Source: Actinomadura xylanilytica (GTDB lineage Bacteria > Actinomycetota > Actinomycetes > Streptosporangiales > Streptosporangiaceae). Taken from it: a stretch of 64,000 nt of DNA. The position numbers and the translations under genes are program-made. The stretch lies in assembly GCF_030283145.1 (NCBI RefSeq), contig NZ_JASNWE010000001.1, forward strand, positions 991,751 through 1,055,750, read 5' to 3'. The first letter of the stretch is position 1. Each line of letters opens with the position of its first letter. Of this stretch, positions 1 to 8,622 are shown in pieces. Under the pieces are notes generated by a model. The model saw nothing but the letters and a program-made list of their open reading frames with translations. It did no database searches and was not told the origin of the DNA.

Positions 1-63
1 CGCTCCGGCGTTCGCCGGGGGCTCCGGCGTCCGTGCGGGAGCCGGTGCCCGCCCCTCGCGGGG

Positions 64-1275
64 TCAGGCGGAGAAGACCTCGTCGCGGGCCTGCTCCAGG
101 GCGGCGTGCAGGGCGCCGCGCAGCACGGGGTTGCCCTCGACCTCGGTGACCGCGACGGTCGGGCGGGTCGGGCTGATGCGGCCCACGGCACGCTCTATCC
201 GGGTCGCCAGCGGACGTCCACCGGCCCGGCCGAGCTGGCCCGACAGCACCACCAGGCCCGGGTCGAGCACGATGTTCACCGAGGTCACGCCGTAGGAGAT
301 CCGGTTGGCCAGCTCATCGAGGAACGGGCCGCCGCGGTCCTCGTCCGCGGCGGCGTCCTGGACGCACGCGACGGCGCTCGGCCCGGCGATGCCGTACTCG
401 TGCGCCAGCGCGCGCACGGCGTCGGCGCCGACCAGTGACCCGTAGCCGCCGGCCAGGGCCGGCTTGCCCCAGGTGGTCGACTCGGTGAACCCCTCGTCCT
501 CGGGTCCGCGGCGGGCCGCCGCCAGCGGGAGGGGCGCCCCCGGCACGGGCAGGTAGCCGATCTCCCCGGCGCCCCCGGACCGGCCGCGGTGCAGCCGGCC
601 GCCGAGCATCACCGACAGGCCCATGCCGCGGTCGAACCACATGAGCGCGAAGTCCTCGGCGTCGCGGGCGGCGCCGTAGGCCCGCTCGGCCAGCGCCGCC
701 AGGTTGACGTCGTTCTCGATCGTCACCGGCCGGCGCAGGTCGGTCTTGAGCGCGGCGAGCACGCCTTCATGCCAGGCCGGGAGGTCGAAGGAGAACTGGA
801 CGTCGCCGGAGCGCGGGTCGACGACGCCGGGGGTCCCGATGACGAAGGCGCTGAGCCTGGAGACCGCGACCTTGGCCGAGCGGCACGCCTTCACCACCGC
901 GTTGTGCACCATTTTCACCGGATCGTCCGCGCCGTTAGGATCGACCGTGACCTGGGCGGCGATACAGCCCGTGATGTCGGCGACGCCGGCGGTGACCCCG
1001 TCCGGCCCCACCTCCAGGCCCGCGACGTAGGCACTCGACGGCACCACCCCGTAGAGCGCCGCGTTCGGGCCGCGGCCCCCCGCCTGCTCCCCGACGACCT
1101 CGACCAGCCCGCGCTCCTCGAGCCTGGACAGCAACTGGGAGGCGGTGACCTTCGACAACCCGGTGTGCTCGCCGATCTGGGCGCGGGTCAGCGGGCCCTG
1201 CCCGAGCAGCAGGTCCAGCGCCGACCGGTCGTTCAGCTCACGGAGCAGCCGCGGTGTTCCCGGGCGTCTGGCCAT
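64..1275 (-). CDS. ROK family transcriptional repressor
   Basis: A 403-residue protein with an N-terminal winged helix-turn-helix (about residues 10-70, matching the MarR-like reader head of ROK repressors) followed by an actin-like ROK sugar-sensing domain (about 80-400) containing a GGAGEIGYLP segment. The ATG is preceded by a GAGGGGG ribosome site six bases upstream. It faces away from the sugar ABC operon starting at 1527, so it is probably the local repressor that releases DNA when it binds a sugar or phosphosugar. The CXCGXXGC zinc signature of classical ROK proteins is not obvious. The inducer is not readable from sequence; the hexosaminidase in the operon suggests an amino sugar (inference). 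Confidence 0.88.
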   Translation of the reverse strand: MARRPGTPRLLRELNDRSALDLLLGQGPLTRAQIGEHTGLSKVTASQLLSRLEERGLVEVVGEQAGGRGPNAALYGVVPSSAYVAGLEVGPDGVTAGVADITGCIAAQVTVDPNGADDPVKMVHNAVVKACRSAKVAVSRLSAFVIGTPGVVDPRSGDVQFSFDLPAWHEGVLAALKTDLRRPVTIENDVNLAALAERAYGAARDAEDFALMWFDRGMGLSVMLGGRLHRGRSGGAGEIGYLPVPGAPLPLAAARRGPEDEGFTESTTWGKPALAGGYGSLVGADAVRALAHEYGIAGPSAVACVQDAAADEDRGGPFLDELANRISYGVTSVNIVLDPGLVVLSGQLGRAGGRPLATRIERAVGRISPTRPTVAVTEVEGNPVLRGALHAALEQARDEVFSA

Positions 1276-1302
1276 GATGCGCCCCCTCGATGTCTCAATC
1301 CG

Positions 1303-1339
1303 CTAACGAGCGGTTTTGTTTAGGAAAGTTTCTTGTTAG
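1303..1339. promoter_or_regulatory. Probable ROK operator in the divergent promoter region
   Basis: An AT-rich island between the ROK gene and the ABC operon holds an inverted repeat CTAACGAG (1303-1310) and CTTGTTAG (1332-1339), matching at 7 of 8 positions, plus the small palindrome GAAAGTTTC (1324-1332). Its base composition stands out from the GC-rich surroundings. ROK repressors typically bind such AT-rich inverted repeats, so this is the likely binding site controlling both directions (inference). Confidence 0.55.
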
Positions 1340-1526
1340 TTTACCCCCAGCGCCCCGGCCCCCACCCCGGGACGGGGGGCGCACGCAGAGCGCCGACTGG
1401 CGAGCAGGGCGCCCGCGGCCGGTGCGAGGAGGAGCCGGGCATGGCTGGACCCTAAAGGGTGCGGCCCGGCTCCGACCGCACCGCGGCCGGACGGCCACGC
1501 GAGGCGATGCCGGAAAGGATCCCCCA

Positions 1527-2795
1527 GTGAAGTACATCAAGATTGCGGCCGCGACGGCCGCGATCGCCCTGGCCGCCACGGCCTGCGGCGGCGGCGACGA
1601 TGACGGCGACGCGGGCTCGGGCAAGGACCCCGCGCAGCTCAAGGTGTGGATGATGGGCGACGGGACCCCGGAGCAGACCAAGTTCCTGGACGGCGTCGAG
1701 ACCGAGTTCAAGCAGAAGCACCCGGGCACCGACGTCCAGATCAAGTACGTGCCGTGGCCGCAGGTCGCCACCACCTTCCAGAAGGCCGCCGCCGGCGGCG
1801 AGGGCCCGGACGTGACCGAGATCGGCAACACCGACGTGCAGTCGCACGTCGAGCAGGGCAGCCTCGCCGACATCAGCGACCTGATCTCCGGATGGGCCGA
1901 CGCCAAGACCCTCAACAAGGCGGCGCTGCAGAACGACCAGTCGGGCGGCAAGACCTACGCGATGCCCTGGTACGGCGGCGTCCGCGGCGTCTGGTATCGG
2001 ACCGACTGGTTCCAGGACGCCGGCATCCAGCAGCCGAAGACGTGGGCCGACCTGTCCGCCGCGGCCAAGAAGCTCCAGGACGCCAAGAAGATCCCCGGGA
2101 TCGGCGCGCCCAGCGACCAGACCAACGCGCTCCTCAGCTTCATCTGGGGCAACGGCGGCGAGGTGGCCTCCAAGGACGGCGGCACGTGGGCGGGCAAGCT
2201 CGACCAGCCGCAGGCCGTCGAGGCCGTGAACTTCTACACCGGCCTGGTCACCAAGGAGAAGGTCGCCCCGCAGAAGTACATCGGCAAGAACGAGCTGGAG
2301 GGCCCGCAGCGCGACTTCGCGCTCGGCAAGCTCGGGATGTACATCGACGGGAGCTGGGCGCTGAAGGAGATGAAGAAGATCTCCGCGAAGGACGCCGACA
2401 AGTGGGCGGTGTTCCCGATCCCGGCCAAGACCGGCGGCAACGCGCCGGTGATGGCGGGCGGCTCGGACGTGGCGGTCTGGAAGGACACCAAGGCCAAGAG
2501 CGCCGCGTTCGACTACATGACGGTGCTGAACAACGCCAAGAACGCCAAGGCGTGGGCCGACTACAGCGGCTTCTCGTCGATGCGCGGGGACGTGAAGTTC
2601 AGCGACCCCAAGCTGGAGATCTTCACCGAGATCGCCGGCAGCACCAAGTTCCCGCCGATCACCGCGGGCTGGGCCGAGTTCGAGCAGGCCAAGAAGGTGC
2701 TGCCGAACACGGTCAAGGCGATCATGCAGGGCAAGGCGGCCGACGGCGAGCTGAAGAAGGCCAACGAGCAGGCCAACACGCTGCTCAACCCGTGA
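1527..2795 (+). CDS. Sugar ABC transporter substrate-binding lipoprotein
   Basis: A 422-residue extracellular solute-binding protein (family 1). The GTG at 1527 is chosen because GGAAAGGA lies just upstream and it gives a proper lipoprotein signal, with a lysine-containing start, a hydrophobic stretch and the lipobox LAATAC, so Cys20 should be lipidated. The remainder reads as a maltose/multiple-sugar type binding protein, rich in Trp and Lys. It is the first gene of an operon with two permeases and a GH3 enzyme and should capture the sugar outside the membrane. No ATPase gene is present. In Streptomyces comparable importers share the ATPase MsiK, and the same is likely here. Confidence 0.9.
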   Translation: MKYIKIAAATAAIALAATACGGGDDDGDAGSGKDPAQLKVWMMGDGTPEQTKFLDGVETEFKQKHPGTDVQIKYVPWPQVATTFQKAAAGGEGPDVTEIGNTDVQSHVEQGSLADISDLISGWADAKTLNKAALQNDQSGGKTYAMPWYGGVRGVWYRTDWFQDAGIQQPKTWADLSAAAKKLQDAKKIPGIGAPSDQTNALLSFIWGNGGEVASKDGGTWAGKLDQPQAVEAVNFYTGLVTKEKVAPQKYIGKNELEGPQRDFALGKLGMYIDGSWALKEMKKISAKDADKWAVFPIPAKTGGNAPVMAGGSDVAVWKDTKAKSAAFDYMTVLNNAKNAKAWADYSGFSSMRGDVKFSDPKLEIFTEIAGSTKFPPITAGWAEFEQAKKVLPNTVKAIMQGKAADGELKKANEQANTLLNP

Positions 2796-2841
2796 CCGCG
2801 CGGTCCGCGCCGCCCCGTACCCGCTGATCGGACTGGAGTCC

Positions 2842-3813
2842 ATGCTCGACACCGCTCCCGCGGCGCGGAAGGCGCCGGGCCGGAGATCCTCCGGCCCGGC
2901 GCGTCCCCGCCGCCGCCCCCGCATGGGGCCGTACCTGCTGATCGCGCCGACCGTCGTCGTCATCGCCGTGCTGATGTTCTGGCCGGTGATCCAGATCGGC
3001 GTCATGGCGTTCCAGAAGGTCGGCAACCGCCAGCTTCGCGGCGAGCCCGCCGAGCAGGTGGGCACCGAGAACTTCGCCACGATCTTCAAGGACCCGTTCT
3101 TCTGGCAGACCCTGCGGCACACCGTGCTGTTCGCGCTCGTGGCGGTCTCGCTCACCCTCGTCGTCGGCACCCTGATCGGCCTGCTGCTCAACAAGCTCGG
3201 CCGGCGGATGTCCGGCTTCGTCGCCAGCGGCGTGATGGTGGCCTGGGCCACCCCGCCGGTCACCGCGGCGATCATCTTCTCCTGGCTGTTCGGCACCACC
3301 GGCGGCGTGGTCGACTGGCTGCTCGCACTGCTGCCCGACTGGCTCGTCGGCGGCGGCTGGGACGACTACAACTGGTTCGCCACGCCGCTGTCGGCCTACA
3401 CGGTGCTGACGGTCTGCGTGGTCTGGCAGGCGTGCCCGTTCGTCGCGGTGTCGGTGCTGGCCGGGCTCAAGAGCATGCCGAGCGAGCTGTACGAGGCCGC
3501 GCGGGTGGACGGCTCGGGGCCCTGGCGCACGTTCTGGAGCATCACCGTGCCGATCCTCAAGCCGATCTTCCTGGTGCTGGTGGTCATGTCGATCATCTGG
3601 GACTTCAAGGTCTTCACCCAGCTGTTCGTGATGGCCGGGCTGGCCAACCGCGACTCGTTCAACCTGTCGCTGTACGCCTACTCCGAGGCGTTCGGATCGC
3701 TCAATCCCAAGCTCGGCATGGGTTCGGCGATCGCGATGGTGCTGACGGTGGTGCTGCTCATCGTCACGGCCCTGTACGTGCGGGTCATGGTGCGTCAGGG
3801 GGAGACCCGATGA
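2842..3813 (+). CDS. Sugar ABC transporter permease (MalF type)
   Basis: A 323-residue membrane protein with an Arg/Pro-rich cytoplasmic N-terminus (about 1-30), a first membrane helix around residues 33-55, and the binding-protein-dependent transport domain with about five further helices. The EAA loop that docks the ATPase is visible as EAARVDGSGPWRTFW near residue 217. A GGACTGGAG site precedes the ATG. Its stop overlaps the start of the next permease gene (ATGA), so the two are translationally coupled. It forms one half of the membrane channel for the binding protein encoded at 1527. Confidence 0.92.
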   Translation: MLDTAPAARKAPGRRSSGPARPRRRPRMGPYLLIAPTVVVIAVLMFWPVIQIGVMAFQKVGNRQLRGEPAEQVGTENFATIFKDPFFWQTLRHTVLFALVAVSLTLVVGTLIGLLLNKLGRRMSGFVASGVMVAWATPPVTAAIIFSWLFGTTGGVVDWLLALLPDWLVGGGWDDYNWFATPLSAYTVLTVCVVWQACPFVAVSVLAGLKSMPSELYEAARVDGSGPWRTFWSITVPILKPIFLVLVVMSIIWDFKVFTQLFVMAGLANRDSFNLSLYAYSEAFGSLNPKLGMGSAIAMVLTVVLLIVTALYVRVMVRQGETR

Positions 3814-4652
3814 GATCGCGCAGGCTCCGCAAGATCACCCTGAACGGGACCGGCGTCCTGGTCTTCCTGGCCTCGATCTTCCCGGTCTTCTGGATGGCCT
3901 CGACCGCGTTCAAGCCCAACAACGAGATCTTCAGCAGCACGCCCAAGCCGCTGCCCGCGCACCCGACCCTGGAGCACTTCGACCTGGTGCTCAACGGCGG
4001 CATCGCGGAGGTGTCGTTCTGGGCCTACTTCCGCAACAGCGCGATCCTGGCGATCGTCACCGTGCTGGTGTCGGGCCTGATGGCGCTGCTCGCGGCGACG
4101 GCGGTGGCACGGTTCCGGTTCCGGTTCCGCACCACCTTTCTGATCATGCTGCTGGTGGTGCAGATGGTGCCGTGCGAGGCGCTGGTCATCCCGCTGTTCC
4201 TGGACCTGAAGCGGCTGGAGCTGCTCGACAGCCTGCCCGGCCTGGCGATCGTCTACATCGGGTTCGCGGCGCCGTTCGCGATCTGGATGCTGCGCGGCTT
4301 CGTGGCCGCGGTCCCGAAGGAACTGGAGGAGGCGGCGGCGATCGACGGCGCCGGCCCGATCCGGACGTTCTTCACGGTGCTGCTGCCGCTGGTCGCGCCC
4401 GGCCTGGTCGCCACCAGCATCTTCTCCTTCATCACCGCGTGGAACGAGTTCATCTTCGCCTTCACCTTCCTGGACGACCAGGACAAGTACACCTTGCCGA
4501 TCATGCTGCAGTTCTTCTTCGGACGCAGCGGCAACGCATGGGGGCCCATCATGGCGGCGTCGACGCTGCTGACCATTCCCGTCATCGTCTTCTTCCTGCT
4601 CGTCCAGCGCCGCATGGTGTCGGGCCTCACCGCCGGGGCGGTGAAGGGATGA
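3810..4652 (+). CDS. Sugar ABC transporter permease (MalG type)
   Basis: A 280-residue second permease with a helix at about residues 12-32, the usual six-helix fold, and the EAA loop LEEAAAIDGAGPIRTFF near residue 170. The start at 3810 is fixed by the ATGA overlap with the upstream permease, giving MRSRRLRK. It pairs with the MalF-type subunit. Its own stop overlaps the ATG of the GH3 gene, so transporter and hydrolase are made together. Confidence 0.92.
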   Translation: MRSRRLRKITLNGTGVLVFLASIFPVFWMASTAFKPNNEIFSSTPKPLPAHPTLEHFDLVLNGGIAEVSFWAYFRNSAILAIVTVLVSGLMALLAATAVARFRFRFRTTFLIMLLVVQMVPCEALVIPLFLDLKRLELLDSLPGLAIVYIGFAAPFAIWMLRGFVAAVPKELEEAAAIDGAGPIRTFFTVLLPLVAPGLVATSIFSFITAWNEFIFAFTFLDDQDKYTLPIMLQFFFGRSGNAWGPIMAASTLLTIPVIVFFLLVQRRMVSGLTAGAVKG

Positions 4653-6109
4653 CCGGCGGCGAGATCTCCCGGCTGGCGCGCGGCACGCTGCTCCCCGGCT
4701 TCTCCGGCTCCACCGTCCCCCGCTGGCTCCGCGACGAGCTGGAGCAGGGCCTCGGCGGCGTCACGGTGTTCGCGCTGAACGGCAACGTGCCGAGCCCCGA
4801 GGGGCTGGCCGGGCTCACCGCCGAGATGCGCAAGTCCGGCGACCCGTTCGTCACCATCGACGAGGAGGGCGGCGACGTCACCCGCCTCGGCGGGCACCTG
4901 ACCGGCAGCCCCTATCCGGGCAACGCCGCGCTCGGCGCGGTGGACGACCCGGAGCTGACCCGCCGCGTCTACCGCTCGCTCGGCGCCGAGCTGGCCGAGG
5001 TCGGGGTGAACCTCAACTTCGCCCCGTCGGTGGACGTCAACACCGCCGCCGACAACCCGGTGATCGGCACCCGCTCGTTCGGGCCGGACGCCGCGCTGGT
5101 GGCCCGGCACGCGGCGGCGGCCGTGGCCGGCACCCAGGAGGCGGGCGTGGCGGCGTGCGCCAAGCACTTCCCCGGGCACGGCGCCACCGTCGAGGACTCC
5201 CACCTCGGCGTCCCGATCGTCGACGCCGACCTGGCGCTGCTGGACCGGCGCGAGCTGGTCCCGTTCCGGGCGGCGATCGAGGCCGGCACCCGGGCGGTGA
5301 TGACCGGGCACCTCAACCTGCCCCAGATCACCCACGGGGTGCCGGCCACCCTCTCCCCCGAGGCGATCACCGGGCTGCTCCGCGAGCGGCTAGGCCACCA
5401 GGGGGTGATCGTCACCGACGCGCTGGACATGCGCGGCGCGAGCGGGGCGATCGGGATCCCCGAGGCGTCGGTGCGCGCCCTGATCGCCGGGGCCGACCTG
5501 CTGTGCCTCGGCCCGCACGAGCACGCCGACACCGTCCGCGCGACGTTCGCGGCGATCGACGAGGCCGTGCGCACCGGCCGGCTCGCCCCGGAACGGCTGG
5601 CGGACGCCGCCGAGCGGACCCGGCGGCTCAAGGAGTGGCTCGCCGGGCACGGCGCCGCCAGGGTCGACCGCGCCGCCGGCCTGGACGCGGCGCGGCGCGC
5701 GCTGCGGGTGTCGGGGGCCCTGCCCGGCTGGGACGGGTCGCCCCTGGTCGTCGGGCTGGCCTCGACCGGCAACATCGCCGTCGGCCCGACCCCTTGGGGC
5801 CTGGCCCCCTGGGCGTCCGACGCCGTGCACGCCGCGGGGACGGTGGAGGAGGCGCCCGGTCTGCTGGAGCGTGCCAAGGGCCGGGGGCTGGTCATCGTGC
5901 TCCGCGACGCGCACCGGCACTCGGGCCAGCGGGCCCTGACGACGGCCCTGCTGACCGCCCGTCCGGACGCCGTCGTGGTGGAGATGGGGCTGCCCGTGTG
6001 GCGGCCCGAAGCCGCCGTCCACCTCGCGACGTACGGCGCCGCGCAGGCCAACGCCCAGGCTGCGGCGGAACTGCTCGGCCTGGCCGGGCCCGGCGGCGCG
6101 GGGGCCTGA
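4649..6109 (+). CDS. Beta-N-acetylhexosaminidase, glycoside hydrolase family 3 (NagZ-like)
   Basis: A 486-residue protein. The catalytic TIM barrel carries the NagZ signature KHFPGHG (172-178), the Asp183/His185 dyad of the GH3 N-acetylglucosaminidases, and the presumed nucleophile Asp257 in VTDALDM. A C-terminal domain of roughly 150 residues resembles the second domain of Bacillus-type NagZ. No signal peptide is seen, so it should act in the cytoplasm on imported substrate, removing terminal GlcNAc from chito-oligosaccharides or muropeptides. The start is set by an ATGA overlap with the permease. The location implies the importer carries GlcNAc-containing oligosaccharides (inference). Confidence 0.9.
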   Translation: MTGGEISRLARGTLLPGFSGSTVPRWLRDELEQGLGGVTVFALNGNVPSPEGLAGLTAEMRKSGDPFVTIDEEGGDVTRLGGHLTGSPYPGNAALGAVDDPELTRRVYRSLGAELAEVGVNLNFAPSVDVNTAADNPVIGTRSFGPDAALVARHAAAAVAGTQEAGVAACAKHFPGHGATVEDSHLGVPIVDADLALLDRRELVPFRAAIEAGTRAVMTGHLNLPQITHGVPATLSPEAITGLLRERLGHQGVIVTDALDMRGASGAIGIPEASVRALIAGADLLCLGPHEHADTVRATFAAIDEAVRTGRLAPERLADAAERTRRLKEWLAGHGAARVDRAAGLDAARRALRVSGALPGWDGSPLVVGLASTGNIAVGPTPWGLAPWASDAVHAAGTVEEAPGLLERAKGRGLVIVLRDAHRHSGQRALTTALLTARPDAVVVEMGLPVWRPEAAVHLATYGAAQANAQAAAELLGLAGPGGAGA

Positions 6110-6119
6110 CGGGCCGGCG

Positions 6120-6161
6120 GCCACGGCGGCGGCCCGGAGGTTCTCGGGCCGCCGCCGTGGC
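6120..6161 (+). terminator. Strong hairpin terminator after the sugar operon
   Basis: A perfect 17-bp GC-rich stem (6120-6136 with 6145-6161) with an eight-base loop lies 11 bases after the hexosaminidase stop. A short GGGTTTCC follows rather than a long T tract, as is common in actinobacteria. Confidence 0.8.
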
Positions 6162-6213
6162 GGGTTTCCGGTCATGGGGCACCCCTAAAGCCCGACCAGT
6201 CCGATCGGCAAGG

Positions 6214-6219
6214 GATAAT
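6214..6219 (+). promoter_or_regulatory. Leaderless-type -10 element of the Rrf2 gene
   Basis: The hexamer GATAAT lies six bases before the ATG at 6226, the spacing expected when transcription begins at the start codon. No Shine-Dalgarno sequence is correctly spaced, and no convincing -35 is seen. Confidence 0.5.
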
Positions 6220-6225
6220 AGGCGC

Positions 6226-6690
6226 ATGCGATTGTCCGCCCGGGTCGACTACGCGCTGCGTGCCTCCGCGGAGCTGGCGGTGGCCGGAAGTCATCCGGTC
6301 ACCGCGGTCCAGCTCGCCGAGGCCCAGCAGATCCCGCCCAAGTTCCTGGAGAACATCCTCGGCCAGCTGCGTCGCTCCGGGATCATCCGCAGCCAGCGCG
6401 GCCCGGAGGGGGGTTACTGGCTCGCCAAGCCGGCCGAGCAGATCTCCATGGCCGACATCATCCGCGCGATCGACGGCCCGCTGCTCGGCGTGCGGGGCGA
6501 ACGGCCCGAGCATGTCGGGTACGAAGGCCCCGCGCGCTCGCTCCAGGAGGTCTGGATCGCGCTGCGCGCCAGCGAGCGCGCGATCCTCGAGCGGGTGAGC
6601 CTCGCGCACATCGCCGCGGGCGAGCTGCCCGAGCCGGTCCGCAAGCTCACCGAGGACCCCGCCGCCTGGGAAAGCCCCTCCTTCATCTGA
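6226..6690 (+). CDS. Rrf2 family transcriptional regulator
   Basis: A 154-residue Rrf2 winged-helix protein beginning MRLSARVDYALRA, the family hallmark, with the wing motif GPEGGYWLAKP near residue 65. Unlike IscR, NsrR or RsrR it contains no cysteine at all, so it cannot bind an iron-sulfur cluster through Cys and must sense something else, as CymR does through partner proteins. One base separates its stop from the downstream DNA glycosylase ATG, so they are probably co-transcribed. A GATAAT element immediately upstream suggests a leaderless mRNA. Confidence 0.85.
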   Translation: MRLSARVDYALRASAELAVAGSHPVTAVQLAEAQQIPPKFLENILGQLRRSGIIRSQRGPEGGYWLAKPAEQISMADIIRAIDGPLLGVRGERPEHVGYEGPARSLQEVWIALRASERAILERVSLAHIAAGELPEPVRKLTEDPAAWESPSFI

Positions 6691-6691
6691 C

Positions 6692-7480
6692 ATGCCCGAG
6701 GGCGATGTCGTCTGGCTGGCCGCCCGGCGCCTGCACGAGGCGCTCGCCGGGCGGCCCCTGACGCGTTCGGACTTCCGCGTACCGCGGCTCGCCGCCACCG
6801 ACCTGCGCGGCCGGACGGTCCGCGAGGCGGTGCCGCGCGGCAAGCACCTCCTGGTGCGGGTCGAGGGCGGGTTCACCGTGCACACGCACCTGCTCATGGA
6901 GGGCCGCTGGCAGATCCGCCGGGCCGGGCCGCCGCCGCGCGACCACCGCGTCCGGCTGATCCTCGCCAACGCCGAGTGGCAGGCGGTCGGCTACTCCCTC
7001 GGCGTGGTCGAGCTGCTGCGCACCGCCGACGAGGCCGCGGCGGTCGGGCATCTCGGCCCCGACCTGCTCGACCCCGGCTGGGGGCCCGCCCTCGCCGCCG
7101 AGGCCGTGCGGAGGCTGGGCGAGCGGCCCGGCCGCGCGGTCGGCGAGGCCCTGCTCGACCAGTCCGGGCTGGCGGGCATCGGCAACGTCTACAAGGCCGA
7201 GATCCTCTTCCTGCGCGGCGTCCACCCGTGGACGCCGGTGGGCGAGGTGAACGGCCTGCCCGACCTGGTCGAGCTGTCCCACCGGCTGCTGGACGCCAAC
7301 AAGGAACGCCACGGGCACGTCACCACCGGCGACCTGCGGCGCGGCCACACGCACTGGGTGTACGGACGGGCCGGACGCCCCTGCCGCCGCTGCGGCACTC
7401 CGATCCAGCGGGCCGGGCAGCCCTCCGACGCGGGCGAGCGCGTCACCTACTGGTGCCCCCGCTGCCAGCCCGCCCCCTGA
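6692..7480 (+). CDS. Fpg/Nei family DNA glycosylase (endonuclease VIII type)
   Basis: A 262-residue base-excision repair enzyme. It begins MPEGD, placing the catalytic Pro2 and Glu3, and ends in the zinc finger with Cys231, Cys234, Cys255 and Cys258. The helix-two-turn-helix segment GIGNVYKAEILF is present in the middle. It excises oxidised bases and cleaves the abasic strand by beta/delta-elimination; the MPEGDVV start is that of actinobacterial Nei2-type proteins rather than MutM (MPELPE). It directly follows the Rrf2 regulator. Its last 34 bases overlap the 3' end of the convergent alcohol dehydrogenase gene. Confidence 0.9.
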   Translation: MPEGDVVWLAARRLHEALAGRPLTRSDFRVPRLAATDLRGRTVREAVPRGKHLLVRVEGGFTVHTHLLMEGRWQIRRAGPPPRDHRVRLILANAEWQAVGYSLGVVELLRTADEAAAVGHLGPDLLDPGWGPALAAEAVRRLGERPGRAVGEALLDQSGLAGIGNVYKAEILFLRGVHPWTPVGEVNGLPDLVELSHRLLDANKERHGHVTTGDLRRGHTHWVYGRAGRPCRRCGTPIQRAGQPSDAGERVTYWCPRCQPAP

Positions 7481-8553
7481 TCAGGCCCGCCGCCCGGCAC
7501 GACCACCGCCCGTCCGCGCAGCTCGCCCTTGTCGAGCCTGGCGTAGGCGTCCTGCACCCGGTCGAGCGGGAAGAGCTCGACCTCGTTGCGGACCACGCCG
7601 CGCTCGGCGAGCGCCACGACCTCCTGGACGTCGGCGATCGTCGAGCCCTGGAAGGTGAACACCTCACCGTCGCGCGGCAGCCCGCCGAACCAGGGCCGGT
7701 CGAACGTCCCGCCGGACGCGCCGACCAGCCCGTACGCCCCGCCCGGCCGCACCGCGGCGAGCCCGGCGCGAATCGTGGCGTCGGCGCCCGCGAAGTCGAG
7801 CACCGCGTCGGCGCCGCGCCCGCCGGTCAGCTCCCGGATCTCGGCCGCGGTGGTGTCGCCGGCCCCCTCGAGCGCCTCGTCGGCGCCGAGCTCGCGGGCG
7901 AACTCCAGCCGCGCGGGGACGGGGTCGACCGCGATCACGCGCGCGGCGGTGAGGGCGCGCAGGAACTGCACGGCGAACGCGCCGAGGCCGCCCGCCCCGA
8001 TCACCACCGCGACGCCGTCCGGCAGGACGCGCGGCAGGACGCGCCGCACCGCGTGATAGGCCGTCGCGCCCGCGTCGGTCAGCGGGCCGGCCGTGCGCGG
8101 GTCGAGGGTGCGCAGCGGGACGAGGTCGCGGGCGCCATCGACCAGGACGTACTCGGCCAGCCCGCCGTCGCGCCCGTACCCGCGTCCCGCGAGACCGTTC
8201 GGGCATGAGCCGTCCTGCCCGCGCACGCAGTACCAGCACGTGCCGCACGACGCGGGCGAGACGAGCGCGACCGGGTCGCCGAGCGCGAGCGGCGGCGCGC
8301 CCGTGCCGGTGCCCGTGCCCGTACCGGTGCCGATGGCCGCGATGCGGCCCGCGGTCTCGTGGCCCAGCGTGAACGGCGCGTGCCAGCCGAGGGCCCCGCC
8401 GACCTCGGCCGGCATGCCCATCATCGTGAAGTCGGAGTGGCACAGCCCGCAGCCGGCGACCTCGACCAGGATCTGGCCCGGTCCCGGCTCGGGGTCGGGC
8501 ACCTCCACCAGCCGCGGTGGCCGCTGCCACTCCTCGATCCGAAACGCGCGCAT
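7447..8553 (-). CDS. Zinc-dependent alcohol dehydrogenase (MDR superfamily)
   Basis: A 368-residue medium-chain dehydrogenase with catalytic zinc ligands Cys38 (GCGLCHSD) and His65-Glu66 (GHE), a structural zinc lobe with Cys103, Cys106, Cys109 and Cys117, and a Rossmann NAD(P) site with GAGGLGAFA. It should oxidise or reduce alcohols and aldehydes in the cytoplasm; the substrate is unknown. A run of alternating Gly-Thr (about residues 76-85), encoded by a short GGTGCC-type repeat, enlarges the loop before the structural zinc lobe and may vary in length between strains. It is convergent with nei and overlaps it. Confidence 0.9.
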   Translation of the reverse strand: MRAFRIEEWQRPPRLVEVPDPEPGPGQILVEVAGCGLCHSDFTMMGMPAEVGGALGWHAPFTLGHETAGRIAAIGTGTGTGTGTGAPPLALGDPVALVSPASCGTCWYCVRGQDGSCPNGLAGRGYGRDGGLAEYVLVDGARDLVPLRTLDPRTAGPLTDAGATAYHAVRRVLPRVLPDGVAVVIGAGGLGAFAVQFLRALTAARVIAVDPVPARLEFARELGADEALEGAGDTTAAEIRELTGGRGADAVLDFAGADATIRAGLAAVRPGGAYGLVGASGGTFDRPWFGGLPRDGEVFTFQGSTIADVQEVVALAERGVVRNEVELFPLDRVQDAYARLDKGELRGRAVVVPGGGPDQGAGWQRGHQ

Positions 8554-8622
8554 CGGCCCCGCCCCTCCGGCGCGGGCCCGCCCGCGCTCTCGACCGTCGT
8601 CCCGACGGGTCGAGTATCGCGC

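Noticed and set aside
7747..8345. CRISPR-like or satellite repeat in the alcohol dehydrogenase gene
   Set aside because: The GGTGCC-type run near 8300 is a short in-frame codon repeat for Gly-Thr, not an array with spacers.
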